NCBI GenBank assembly: GCA_964449325.1
Contig: CAYUYJ010000001.1
Span: forward strand, 248,001 to 312,000
Length of the DNA: 64,000 bases
Reading direction: 5' to 3'
From: RGIG3002 sp964449325
Lineage (GTDB): Bacteria; Bacillota; Clostridia; Lachnospirales; Lachnospiraceae
Within the stretch, counting starts at the first letter, position 1. The number at the start of each line of letters is the position of its first letter. The notes beneath the pieces are model-generated. The model was not told the origin of the DNA, searched no databases, and saw nothing but the letters and a program-made list of their open reading frames with translations. This document shows positions 33,068-42,108 of the stretch, one piece after another. A program made the position numbers and the translations under genes.

Positions 33068-33999
33068 TATTCACCCACCCTTCCCAATACTTTTTGTACT
33101 AATTTGTTGGTTCCTACCATCAGCAGGAACAGAACCGTTGCAATTGCTGAAGCATAACCCATATCGAAACGGGTGGAGCCATAATCCAAAAGATGGGTTA
33201 CAACAGTTGCACCGGCATAGTTGATTGATGGGTTTCCGGCAAGCTGAATGGAAATATCCGCTACCGCGAAGGACTGCGTAATCTGCATTACCGCGCCAAA
33301 CATCAACTGGGGTTTCATCGCCGGCAGCGTCACATACCAAAGTTCCTGCCAGCGATTCTTTACACCATCCAAAGCCGCTGCCTCATAAAGACTCTTATCT
33401 ACTGTCTGGAGACCGGCGATAAAGGAGAGGAAACCGGTTCCTAAGGAGAGCCACAGCTGTACTACAATCAGCATCGGGAGAATATATTTTTCCGTCTGCA
33501 TCCACAAAATCTGCTCATTAATAATTCCAAGTTTTAACAAAATACCGTTCAAGTAACCATAACGGTCACCGGATAAAATCAGGCTCCATACCATGTACGC
33601 GTTACCGCATATACTCGGTGCATAGAAAATCAATGTAAGGAATGCCCTGAATTTTCCGGAAAACTCATTGATAATCCATGCAAACAAAAGACAGAGCAAA
33701 TAACTGATCGGGCCTGTAATTACCGCGAAAATTAACGTGTTTTTCAACGCAATCAGGAAAATATCATCCTCTAAAAACAGTTTTATGTAGTTTGCCCATC
33801 CCGTAAATGTAGGCATTTCCAACATATTGAAATAAGTAAACGATAGACCGATGGAAATAATAACCGGCAATACCGTAAACAGGAAAAACAGAATAAAATA
33901 TGGTGCCAGCATAATATAGCAGGAGCGGTTCTGTTTTATCCGATATCTTAAACTTTTCTGTTTGTTTACTACCACAGACAGTTCTTCACTTGATGCCAT
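33067..33999 (-). CDS. Carbohydrate ABC transporter permease, MalF type (set 2)
   Basis: 310 aa, six helices; N-terminal NRSCYIMLAPYFILFFLF and EAA loop SLYEAAALDGVKNRWQELWY. It follows the 996-aa binding protein by 12 bp. AGGAGG precedes the start. ATP-binding subunit must be encoded elsewhere (an MsmK/UgpC-type shared ATPase is usual in these bacteria). Confidence 0.93.
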   Translation of the reverse strand: MASSEELSVVVNKQKSLRYRIKQNRSCYIMLAPYFILFFLFTVLPVIISIGLSFTYFNMLEMPTFTGWANYIKLFLEDDIFLIALKNTLIFAVITGPISYLLCLLFAWIINEFSGKFRAFLTLIFYAPSICGNAYMVWSLILSGDRYGYLNGILLKLGIINEQILWMQTEKYILPMLIVVQLWLSLGTGFLSFIAGLQTVDKSLYEAAALDGVKNRWQELWYVTLPAMKPQLMFGAVMQITQSFAVADISIQLAGNPSINYAGATVVTHLLDYGSTRFDMGYASAIATVLFLLMVGTNKLVQKVLGRVGE

Positions 34000-34011
34000 A
34001 CCTTTCTCCTC

Positions 34012-37002
34012 CTATTCTTCATAAAGTGGCAGACCAAATTCTTTCCTCTTGTAATTAATCTCATCATTAATGTAAATAACCTTATCCGTTAATTCTTCTC
34101 TCGGAGTCGCCGTATCCGTATCGGTGGTCACAGTGTAGAACGCATTGTTTACGTTACGCCATGAATAATAACCGCCCGGCACCTGCGGAATACCTTTTAC
34201 CCATTCAAACTGTTCCGCAATCGCTTCGTATGTATCTACCGGCCATGGAAGTTGTGTAAAGGCTTCTTTATTAGCGGTCGGTACACGGGCTGCGGAACCC
34301 ATCAGACTTTCCATTTCCTTATCATAAAGGGTCTGAACATCTGCCGAAGTCCACCATTTCAAAAACTCCCAGCATTCATTCGGGTATTTGGTGTCTGACA
34401 TAATCATACTTGCCAGTCCTGTACAGCCTACACTTCTGTCTATTGTTCCATCCTCTCTCAAGACTCCCGGAACCGGAGCAAATTCCCATACACCCTTAAT
34501 ATCCGGTGCAGAAACCTCTAAATTGTTGTATACCGTGTAATCCGCAATCATAATCGGAGCTTCACCGGTACGGAACCGCTCTTCGGCACTGGTTATTTTG
34601 TCCAGACCGTAATCAGTATAGTATTCACAGTATTCTTTAAAGGTATTTACTGCAATGTCCGAATTCAATGCAGATGCGGAACCATCTTCGTTGTAATATT
34701 CACCGCCGTTCTGGTAAAGCATCATGGCAAAAATCTGCTCACTTGGCAACATAGCGAATTCCATCTGGTTTTTAGCAAGCACTGTCATTGCCACTTTTAC
34801 TTCATCCCATGTCTGTGGTATTTCCAGTCCCAGTTCTGCCAGAATATCTTTCCTGTAGAACATCATCGGAAAGGTTTGGGTCTCCGGCAGTGCATAAATT
34901 GCTCCGTCAAAGGAGAAAGCTGTCAGTGCACTGTCATAAAACCTTTCTGTTACTTCCTCAATATCTTCAAACTGTGTTAAATCCAGCACCGCGTTTCTCA
35001 AGCCATAGTTGACAGGTGTGTCATTTCCGGTATTCAGAACCGCACCTGCAATACCGTTCGTATTCGCTACCTGAATTGCCACATCCGGCCCTTCTCCCGC
35101 CAGTTCTGCACGAAGCAGCGTATTCATATCCACCAGCTGCACATTGACATTAATTCCTGTCTCATTTGTAAAAGTTTCATCAATCATGGATTTGATAACA
35201 TTCGCCTGATCACGTCCGGTACCAACCCAAAGTGTAATGGTCGGATTCGTATCTCCTTCTTCTGCCACATTACCAATCTGGTTGTAGTCAATAATGAAGG
35301 AGTAGTATAGTCTCTTGCATTCATAGCCTGCCTTTGCAAAGAAGGAGGCATTCTTTACATCAGAACCGGTGTCCGGCGATGTAATATAAATGCGGTCTAA
35401 CTGTAACGGCTGTGCAATAACCTGTGTAATCCATGTACCTGTTGCCCGGACATTAATACGGAAGGTAGAAATAACCTTTACAAAACGTTCCTGATCTTTA
35501 ATCAGTTCATCTACCTGGTCACGCATCGTTACCAGTACGGTTTCTTTATCACTGCTTCCGCCTGCCACTTCACGCAGTCTGTCAATCGCATGAGTCAGTT
35601 TATCACTGACTGCCTGCAATTCTGCTTCCAAGCCCGGAAGTGATGCTTCAATTTCGTAGTCACGATAGCTGTCCGGTTTTACACCGGTAATACGGATTAC
35701 CTTACGATATATCGCGTTCAGTTCCTCTACAGCTTCCTGTACTTCACTTACGATTTCAGAAAATTCACCGAGCACTACTTCCATACGAAGCGTATGGGTT
35801 CCTGCTTCCAGATAAAATTCATAAGGATTTCCCTGCTCATCAGAAAGAGTGTCCTCTCTCCAGCTTTGCTCATATTTAAAACCGTAATCCTTTAATTCTT
35901 CAAACGGTACTTTTCCGTCAATGGAAATTTTTCTGGATACATAAATACCTCTGGAAAAATTCTGTTTTGCATACAAGGAAAGATTGTAGTAACCGCTTTC
36001 CGGCACTTCAAAATCCCATTCCATCCACTGACCCGAAAGTCTCCACGAATTACCTCCGATACTATTGTTCAACAGTTCTTTGGCGCTGACCGGATAAATC
36101 GTTGGCGCTGACTGATCCTGCTGCGGATAAAGCATCTGGGAGGATGTCTTCTTTACATTTTCTGCTTCAATCCGTATCCGGTGTCCGCTCGTTGGCTTCG
36201 CGCCTTCGCTGTCCCACTGTGCTTTTACATCTGCATAGCTTTTCGCCTGTTCAGTATTATTTAAAACCAGCTTTCTAAGAAGCATAGGCTCTTTCGCAGA
36301 CATAATAGAAATGGTATGCTCGCCTTTTTCCAGATAAACCGCAAGAGGTTCCGTTACATAACCGTCACTGTCATATAAATAACTCGTTACCCATTCCGGT
36401 TTTTCTACCATGGACGGCTTTAAATTATTTCCTTGATTATCGGATTCCCAATTTCTTACTTCAATGCCGTTTTCATCAGTATGGCTTCCTTCTACATCAA
36501 TGGCCCACACTCTGGAGAATTCAATAACCGCCATTTCTCTGTAAGGAAGCTTCCCATCCACAAAAAATCCTCTTTGAATCTCGGAATTTTTACCTTCTAT
36601 CGGATAATAGACAAGAGACAAATCATACAGTCCGCTTTCTTCTACCGTTACTTCATATTCCACCAAAGCGCTTTCACTTGTTACTACACCGGTACCTTCC
36701 ATTCCTTCATAGTTTTCATACAGCTCCGGTGAAACCTCAACACCGCCTTCTTCGTATCGACAATAATCTGAAGCGTTGATTTCAATTGTTTTATCCGGAC
36801 GTTTTTCTTCCACTTGCGCTAAATATTCTTTATAAAGCGGAACCTCGTCTCCAATAGAATAAGTGCTTAAAAGCTCCTTAAATTCCTCTTCCGACATAAT
36901 CGTCATTGCATTGGCTTCGGTTGACTGCCATGGGCAGATGCCAACCAGCATGAGTGCTGCCAGCAAAAGTGCCAAAACCTTTCTCGTTTTTTTGTTTTTC
37001 AT
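34012..37002 (-). CDS. 996-aa solute-binding fusion: two beta-sandwich domains plus family 1 solute-binding domain
   Basis: Signal peptide with an AxA site (TEANA, about residue 32) and no canonical lipobox. Residues about 90-260 and about 275-425 are beta-rich domains with CBM35/CBM6-like wording (SGLYDLSLVYYPIEG, YNLSLYAKQNF, EKGEHTISIMS, EAGTHTLRMEV). About 430-510 is a helical segment, and 520-600 another short beta region. From about 600 to 990 it is an extracellular solute-binding domain (TLWVGTGRDQANVIKSMIDE, QTFPMMFYRKDILAELGLE, DIAVNTFKEYCEYYTDYG). Such long versions are known beside DUF5696/NHL genes. Probably binds polymeric or long glycans before transport; this is inference. Confidence 0.85.
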   Translation of the reverse strand: MKNKKTRKVLALLLAALMLVGICPWQSTEANAMTIMSEEEFKELLSTYSIGDEVPLYKEYLAQVEEKRPDKTIEINASDYCRYEEGGVEVSPELYENYEGMEGTGVVTSESALVEYEVTVEESGLYDLSLVYYPIEGKNSEIQRGFFVDGKLPYREMAVIEFSRVWAIDVEGSHTDENGIEVRNWESDNQGNNLKPSMVEKPEWVTSYLYDSDGYVTEPLAVYLEKGEHTISIMSAKEPMLLRKLVLNNTEQAKSYADVKAQWDSEGAKPTSGHRIRIEAENVKKTSSQMLYPQQDQSAPTIYPVSAKELLNNSIGGNSWRLSGQWMEWDFEVPESGYYNLSLYAKQNFSRGIYVSRKISIDGKVPFEELKDYGFKYEQSWREDTLSDEQGNPYEFYLEAGTHTLRMEVVLGEFSEIVSEVQEAVEELNAIYRKVIRITGVKPDSYRDYEIEASLPGLEAELQAVSDKLTHAIDRLREVAGGSSDKETVLVTMRDQVDELIKDQERFVKVISTFRINVRATGTWITQVIAQPLQLDRIYITSPDTGSDVKNASFFAKAGYECKRLYYSFIIDYNQIGNVAEEGDTNPTITLWVGTGRDQANVIKSMIDETFTNETGINVNVQLVDMNTLLRAELAGEGPDVAIQVANTNGIAGAVLNTGNDTPVNYGLRNAVLDLTQFEDIEEVTERFYDSALTAFSFDGAIYALPETQTFPMMFYRKDILAELGLEIPQTWDEVKVAMTVLAKNQMEFAMLPSEQIFAMMLYQNGGEYYNEDGSASALNSDIAVNTFKEYCEYYTDYGLDKITSAEERFRTGEAPIMIADYTVYNNLEVSAPDIKGVWEFAPVPGVLREDGTIDRSVGCTGLASMIMSDTKYPNECWEFLKWWTSADVQTLYDKEMESLMGSAARVPTANKEAFTQLPWPVDTYEAIAEQFEWVKGIPQVPGGYYSWRNVNNAFYTVTTDTDTATPREELTDKVIYINDEINYKRKEFGLPLYEE

Positions 37003-37019
37003 AAATCTCTACCCCACTT

Positions 37020-37661
37020 TTAGTTAAAATACCATTCTTGGCTTCCTTCTTCGGGTTTTGGCATAAACCTCAAGAGCACCTTTTCCATAAAGAAAGAAAT
37101 CAAATAGCACCACGCTGCCGGAAGCACTAAGATTAGCGGCACCGGCAGATAATACGCCCAAAGCATAAACAGAAGCACCGTCCCCGCAAGAACAACTGCC
37201 GTCATCGGCAGAAAACGTACTGCCATAACAAAGGCAAGCTTGATACCTTCTGTCAGTTTAAAAGAAAATCTGGACAAAACAGGAAACAGGTAAAGCAGTA
37301 TTCCTGCCGCAACAGCCAGAATGCCGTCATATATCACCACTCCTGAAATTCCTGCCGCCACGGTTGTATTTGCTGCCACTTCACGATTTATGTAAAGCAA
37401 AAAACCAAGAAGCAATATGCCAACGGTTGCAGCAATTCCCCGTTTCAAATTCCGTTTATAGGACCGGAAAAACTCTCCCATCGGATATCCGGTATCTTTT
37501 CTTATGCTCTTTACAACTGCGTAATAAAGTGCTGTGCAGGAGGTCCCTATCGTCACAATGGGAATGCAACCTAGCAACCAACATATATCAAGCAGTATCA
37601 ATTCTCCGGTCTTTTGAAAAAAGGTCATAAGCGGACTGTCTAATTGAAATAATTTTCCCAT
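37020..37661 (-). CDS. YesL-family (DUF624) membrane protein
   Basis: 213 aa, five membrane segments. The N-terminal FQLDSPLMTFFQKTGELILL and DICWLLGCIPIVTIGTSCTA are the YesL signature. YesL proteins occur in sugar ABC transporter operons of Firmicutes, with unknown role, perhaps helping assembly of permeases. It lies between the GH26 mannanase and the solute-binding fusion, in the same operon. Confidence 0.88.
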   Translation of the reverse strand: MGKLFQLDSPLMTFFQKTGELILLDICWLLGCIPIVTIGTSCTALYYAVVKSIRKDTGYPMGEFFRSYKRNLKRGIAATVGILLLGFLLYINREVAANTTVAAGISGVVIYDGILAVAAGILLYLFPVLSRFSFKLTEGIKLAFVMAVRFLPMTAVVLAGTVLLFMLWAYYLPVPLILVLPAAWCYLISFFMEKVLLRFMPKPEEGSQEWYFN

Positions 37662-37681
37662 TCTTATCCTCCATGAATGTC

Positions 37682-39199
37682 TTACTCTGCATCCGCCCTA
37701 ATCGGATATTCCTTCAAATCCGGTAGTTCATCCAACGTAATAACATGTTCATGCTCATAAACCTTTTGTAGCATTGATTCCTCTGTATACTTTTCCGAAT
37801 AAACATTCAGTGTTGCATTTCCCGCTACAAATTCGCCGCCCCATGTTGCGAAGAAGCCCCACATGGCACCATCTCTTATTGCCAGATCCGGGTCAAACAG
37901 ACAGCCGTTTTCCGAAAGAACAATCATTTTCTTTGCTTCCGTATAATCCAGCGCTTTCATGTAACGGTTCATCTGCGAAGTATAAACTCTCTCACCCGGA
38001 TAAATATCTTCTCCGATAATGTCCACATATTCATCTCCCGGATACCAATCCTTATCCTGTCCGTTCCATACCCAGATTAAATTGTTCAAGCCATGGTATT
38101 CAGTAAAACGTTCATACATCATCCTGTACAATTTAATGTACGATTCCGGTTCACAGTTTCCCCACCAGAACCAGCCGCCGCTCGCCTCATGAAGTGGTCT
38201 CCACAAAACCGGTACCCCGGCTTCCTGCAAAAGCTTAAGCTGTTCGGCAATTACATCCATATCCGAAATTAGAAGTTCCATACCTTCTTCATCTTTGCCA
38301 TTCATAATGTCATCCAGATTAATGTTGGTACTTTCTTTATAGAATCCCTTCCACCAGATATCCGTCAAATATTTCTCCGGTGCATTCCAATGCCAACAAA
38401 AAGTAACAATTCCACCGTTTTCCCAAAACTCCATGGCATACTCCGTTGCCTTGCTTTTGCTCCCGTTTGCTGCACGGGAAGGAGAATACTCAATAAAATC
38501 CAGTCCCAGAACCGCCGGATATTTCCCTCCGGTAGCCTTCCAGATACAGGCATTTTCATGTCCGTACTGTCCCTGGTCACAATACTGTCCCGCCAGAAAA
38601 TCCTTACCGTATATGTCACACATATAGCTGAATAAGCGCTTTGCACTTTCATCCGCATTTTCATTTACAAGCTTTGCCGGTATATTGTATATTTCAGAGT
38701 CCAGTTCCTCGGCTTCTTTTAATATCAGCTTGTCAATGCATATAAACCCCCAGCTTTTCGTCACCTCAACCTCATGAGAACCTGTGTCAAGATATACACG
38801 TTTCACAGGTACCTCCACAAATTCCGTTTCTTCATTGACGATTGTTCCCACCGATTCTCCGTCCACTGCAACGAAATTTTCTTTATAGCCGCCTTCGCTT
38901 GCACTTACAAAAACCAAATCATAAAAGCCGTCCTTGGCAACCTCTACAGTAAAAACACAGCTGTCACTTTCATTTTCCATTCCGTTTATGTAGCCTTCGC
39001 CGGTATAACCCGGTTTACTGCTGTCTGTTTTCATATTGCCTTTCAGTAACGCTTTCTCCGCTTCCCACGTTCCTACAATTACCTGCTCCTTTTTTTGTGC
39101 GTTCTTCGATTCCCCATCTCCCGCCTTTGCACAACCGACTAAAGTAACAGCAGTAACTGTGGCAAGCGACAACAATTTATATAATGTTTTCTTTTTCAT
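37682..39199 (-). CDS. Lipoprotein GH26 endo-beta-1,4-mannanase with N-terminal CBM
   Basis: 505 aa. Lipobox TLVGC (Cys23) anchors it outside the membrane. Residues about 42-160 are a CBM35/CBM6-like beta-sandwich (TWEAEKALLKGN, GFYDLVFVSAS, DTGSHEVEVTKSW). Residues about 185-500 are the GH26 barrel: acid/base E338 in WRPLHEASGGWFWWG, nucleophile E430 in VLSENGCLFD, plus LIWVWNGQDKDWYPGDEYVD. It cuts mannan chains at the cell surface into oligosaccharides for the ABC importers. First gene of the longest operon (to 22258), preceded by a 505-bp regulatory gap. Confidence 0.94.
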   Translation of the reverse strand: MKKKTLYKLLSLATVTAVTLVGCAKAGDGESKNAQKKEQVIVGTWEAEKALLKGNMKTDSSKPGYTGEGYINGMENESDSCVFTVEVAKDGFYDLVFVSASEGGYKENFVAVDGESVGTIVNEETEFVEVPVKRVYLDTGSHEVEVTKSWGFICIDKLILKEAEELDSEIYNIPAKLVNENADESAKRLFSYMCDIYGKDFLAGQYCDQGQYGHENACIWKATGGKYPAVLGLDFIEYSPSRAANGSKSKATEYAMEFWENGGIVTFCWHWNAPEKYLTDIWWKGFYKESTNINLDDIMNGKDEEGMELLISDMDVIAEQLKLLQEAGVPVLWRPLHEASGGWFWWGNCEPESYIKLYRMMYERFTEYHGLNNLIWVWNGQDKDWYPGDEYVDIIGEDIYPGERVYTSQMNRYMKALDYTEAKKMIVLSENGCLFDPDLAIRDGAMWGFFATWGGEFVAGNATLNVYSEKYTEESMLQKVYEHEHVITLDELPDLKEYPIRADAE

Positions 39200-39263
39200 A
39201 TATTTCCTTTCTCTCCCAATTACATTTTCTGTAACTTAACTGTTCGTCCTATACTTTACCTAA

Positions 39264-39272
39264 TTTACTTAA
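39264..39272. promoter_or_regulatory. Operator-like motif TTTACTTAA (copy 1) upstream of GH26
   Basis: TTTACTTAA, also part of a TAATTTA...TAAATTA inverted repeat. Resembles TTAACTTAA found upstream of the third transporter operon and of the GH36 gene. Confidence 0.4.
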
Positions 39273-39426
39273 AAAATAAATTATCTTTTAATCTGTCGTT
39301 TTTTATCATTCACATTTTTTCATTACTAATTTATAATTATTTTACAATATAGCTATGCACTTTTACAAGTTTATTTGTACATTTAATTTATTTTCGTACA
39401 TTTTACACAAAACAGAATGCTAATTT

Positions 39427-39435
39427 TTTACTTAA
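39427..39435. promoter_or_regulatory. Operator-like motif TTTACTTAA (copy 2) upstream of GH26
   Basis: Second exact copy of TTTACTTAA in the same gap, 163 bp from the first. Candidate LacI-type half-site; the function is inference. Confidence 0.4.
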
Positions 39436-39563
39436 TCAATAATTAATTTTAGCCTACTCTTTTTCTTATCCCATTACCAAAACTTTCCTTTTTCTGATTT
39501 ACAGTTTAATTAACAAAAAATGCATTAACTTTACAAACATTTATCTTCCCGAAAACAAACGTA

Positions 39564-39640
39564 CAGAGACGAGATACGCTCTGCGAATCTCGCTCTGATT
39601 AGCAGTCGTCAAAGTCACTTGTGCAAGCACATGACTTTTC
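39564..39640. repeat. Intergenic element with two hairpins
   Basis: CAGAGACGAGAT (39564-39575) pairs with ATCTCGCTCTG (39587-39597, one mismatch). A second imperfect hairpin, AAAGTCACTTGTGC with GCACATGACTTT, spans about 39610-39638. Base composition is richer in GC than the surroundings. May be a small dispersed palindromic element (BOX/REP-like). Confidence 0.45.
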
Positions 39641-39654
39641 CTCGTTGCCATAAC

Positions 39655-39685
39655 AAAAAAGCAGCTATAATCCAGCTGCTTTTTT
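39655..39685 (-). terminator. Terminator of the third transporter / GH130_1 operon
   Basis: AAAAAAGCAGCT (39655-39666) and AGCTGCTTTTTT (39674-39685) form a perfect 12-bp stem with a 7-nt loop and T-run. It lies about 20 bp after the GH130_1 stop. Confidence 0.9.
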
Positions 39686-39704
39686 ACACTTTTCAATATT
39701 TTGT

Positions 39705-40874
39705 TTATTTTCCCAAGAACTCCATATTTTTCTTAATTAAATCAATCCGTTGTTCTACACATTTTACAGAGCGAAGAGGATCTTCCGGTGTATGGAACAC
39801 ATAATCAACCAAACGGTCAATCGTAGTCGTAGCCACATGCATTCTCGTATCACTGGAAGCGTAGTAAATAAATACTTCTCCTTTTTCATTTACAACAGCT
39901 CCGTTTGTAAATACAACATTGGAAACATCTCCGACTCTTTCCGAACCCCGAGGCCCAATCAACATACCGGACGGCTCTGCAATCACCTTGAATGGATCCT
40001 TTAAATCCGTTGCAAATGCATAAATTACATACCGCAAACCTGCCGCCGTATTTCTGACGCCATGTGCAATGTGAATCCACCCTTTATCCGTTTTAATAGG
40101 CGTTGCACCTGCCCCATTCTTTGCTTCTGTAATGGTGTGATATTTTCTCCGGCTGGTCATAATTTCTTCATCAATCACCGCATGCTCAATATCCTCACAA
40201 AGTCCGAAGCCGATACCACCGCCCGAACCGGTCTCTATAAAATCATCCATAGGTCTTGTATAGAAAGCATATTTTCCGTTTACGAACTCCGGATGCAACA
40301 CCACATTTCTCTGTTGAGGAGAACGCAGGGTTTTTAGATTATCAAGACGCTCCCATGTTTTCAAATCCTTGGTTCTTACAATTCCCGCCGCTGCCACTGC
40401 TGCTGACAAATCATTTACGGTAGTATCTTTACTTTCCGAGCAGAACACACCGTAAATATATCCGTCTTCATGCTGTGTCAGGCGCATATCGTATACATTG
40501 GTTTCCTCCGGGCAGGTATCCGGTAACAGAATCGGATAATCCCAAAAACGGAATCCATCTACTCCGTTATCACTTTCCGCTACGCCGAAGAAGGACTTTC
40601 TGTCATTTCCCTCAATTCTTGCCACCAAATAGTATTTCCCATTTAAGTAGATTGCACCGGAGTTCATTACCGCGTTTACACCCAATCTTTCCATAAAGAA
40701 AGGATTGCTTTCCGGATTTAAATCATATCTCCAGAAAAGTGGGATATGTTCCCTTGTCAGAACCGGAAATTCATAGCGGTCATAAATACCGTTATATTCT
40801 TCCGTCTTTTTATTTTTGCGGTTTAAAACCGCCTCCTGTTTTTTCAGTTCTTCTTCATATTTTTTATGTAACAT
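39705..40874 (-). CDS. GH130_1 4-O-beta-D-mannosyl-D-glucose phosphorylase
   Basis: 389 aa cytosolic phosphorylase, longer than the GH130_2 enzyme at 20073 as expected for the RaMP1-type subfamily. It converts mannosyl-glucose plus phosphate to alpha-Man-1-P and glucose. Visible: N-terminal basic helix, HIPLFWRYDLNPESNPF, RLGVNAVMNSGAI, NVYDMRLTQHEDGYIYG (catalytic Asp) and KNGAGATPIKTDKGWIHIAHGV. The start at 40874 is chosen because GGAGG precedes it; 40886 lacks a site. It acts on the product of the epimerase gene 21 bp upstream, forming the epimerase-phosphorylase mannobiose route. Confidence 0.94.
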   Translation of the reverse strand: MLHKKYEEELKKQEAVLNRKNKKTEEYNGIYDRYEFPVLTREHIPLFWRYDLNPESNPFFMERLGVNAVMNSGAIYLNGKYYLVARIEGNDRKSFFGVAESDNGVDGFRFWDYPILLPDTCPEETNVYDMRLTQHEDGYIYGVFCSESKDTTVNDLSAAVAAAGIVRTKDLKTWERLDNLKTLRSPQQRNVVLHPEFVNGKYAFYTRPMDDFIETGSGGGIGFGLCEDIEHAVIDEEIMTSRRKYHTITEAKNGAGATPIKTDKGWIHIAHGVRNTAAGLRYVIYAFATDLKDPFKVIAEPSGMLIGPRGSERVGDVSNVVFTNGAVVNEKGEVFIYYASSDTRMHVATTTIDRLVDYVFHTPEDPLRSVKCVEQRIDLIKKNMEFLGK

Positions 40875-40895
40875 CACTGCCTCCATCTCACCACA

Positions 40896-42074
40896 TCAAA
40901 TTTCGTCTTTTTCAGACCGTTTTATTACTTCCAGACACATTCTTCCGTTGTGATAGGGACATTTCCATGGCTCCACAATCGGTTTTTCCTCATCCGGTAC
41001 ACCATCTATGCTAACACGCCAAAACCACTCAGAGCCGTTCCTTTTATCAATCACATACCTTTTGATAAATTCCCATTCCGCCTTTGCCGCATCAAGATAT
41101 TCCGTTCTTTCCGGATCTTTCTCATAACCATTCAAAAATCCGATTACGGTCTCCGCCTGTACCCACCAAATACGATAGGTATCCACAACGCCCTTTTCAC
41201 ATTCATTGCTTAAAGAACGTCCGTCAAAAGCAATCTGATAAATTTGATTTGTCAAATCCTTTGTAATCGGACTTAACTTCTTCTCATATTCCTCTTCGCC
41301 AAGTATTTCCACGCCTCTGTCAATCAGCCATGCCGTCTCAATATCATGACCATAGGAATGCAAGTCAATAATTGTGTTATAATATTTATCGAAGAAAACC
41401 TCCTGTCTGTGCAAAGCCGGATTGTAAATTTTCTCCGCAAAGGTATCCAGAATTTCCTTTAATTTCGTTTTTACACGGTCATCCTTTGTCACACGGTACA
41501 ATTCCGTATAAGCTTCAAATACATGTAACAGCGTATTCATGGTTTTTTCCGCCATAACACCATTTTCAGAAAGTTTGTCATTATCTATCTCTTCAAATTT
41601 TTCATTGAAGGCTTCCAGATATCCGATTTCATCACGGCACTTTGTTTCAATCAAATCAAACAACGTAAATGCCTGCGCCAGTGCTTCTTCGTCCTTAGAT
41701 GCTTCATAATAGGAAGAAAGTGCATAAATAGCAAATGCCTGATTATATGTATGTTTCAAAGTTTCTTCCGGTGTTCCGTCATATTTTAATGACCAGAAAA
41801 TACCTCCGTTTTCTTTATCCATGCAGAAATCACGCATAAACTCATAGCCATGCCTTGCTTCGTCAAGCAGGCTTTCCTCTTGCAGCACCGTATAAGCATT
41901 GGAAAAAAACCATGTAATTCTACTGTTTAAGATACAACCCTTAACCGCCTTTTTATCCACTTTAAGGTCATAACCCATATAGCCGTAATAACCGCCATAG
42001 GTATCATCCCGTAGCCCTTTCCAAAATGGAATAATATCATTCAAAAGGTGTTCTCTAATTTCTTCCGTCATCAT
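40896..42074 (-). CDS. Mannobiose/cellobiose 2-epimerase (AGE family)
   Basis: 392 aa (alpha/alpha)6-barrel enzyme that epimerises the reducing-end sugar, here most likely Man-Man to Man-Glc. Conserved: ILNSRITWFFSNAY, FWSLKYDG, KHTYNQAFAIYALSSYY, MNTLLHVFEAYTELYR, DLHSYGHDIETAWLIDRG, and CPYHNGRMCLEV, with the catalytic His residues in GHDIE and PYHNGR. The neighbouring GH130_1 gene supports mannobiose as substrate. AGGAGG precedes the start. Confidence 0.94.
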   Translation of the reverse strand: MMTEEIREHLLNDIIPFWKGLRDDTYGGYYGYMGYDLKVDKKAVKGCILNSRITWFFSNAYTVLQEESLLDEARHGYEFMRDFCMDKENGGIFWSLKYDGTPEETLKHTYNQAFAIYALSSYYEASKDEEALAQAFTLFDLIETKCRDEIGYLEAFNEKFEEIDNDKLSENGVMAEKTMNTLLHVFEAYTELYRVTKDDRVKTKLKEILDTFAEKIYNPALHRQEVFFDKYYNTIIDLHSYGHDIETAWLIDRGVEILGEEEYEKKLSPITKDLTNQIYQIAFDGRSLSNECEKGVVDTYRIWWVQAETVIGFLNGYEKDPERTEYLDAAKAEWEFIKRYVIDKRNGSEWFWRVSIDGVPDEEKPIVEPWKCPYHNGRMCLEVIKRSEKDEI

Positions 42075-42108
42075 TTTCCATTACCTCCTCACAGAACACG
42101 AACCAAAA

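Larger units (their letters stand above)
39200..39704. other. 505-bp intergenic region upstream of the GH26 operon
   Basis: Very AT-rich. It contains three TWACTTAA-type motifs (39232-39239, 39264-39272, 39427-39435), a TAATTTA/TAAATTA inverted repeat (39261-39283), a pair of GC-richer hairpins at 39564-39640 and the GH130_1 terminator at 39655-39685. A weak promoter (TTGTAA, 18 bp, TAAAAT, around 39340-39370 on minus) is possible. No coding frame. Confidence 0.6.
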
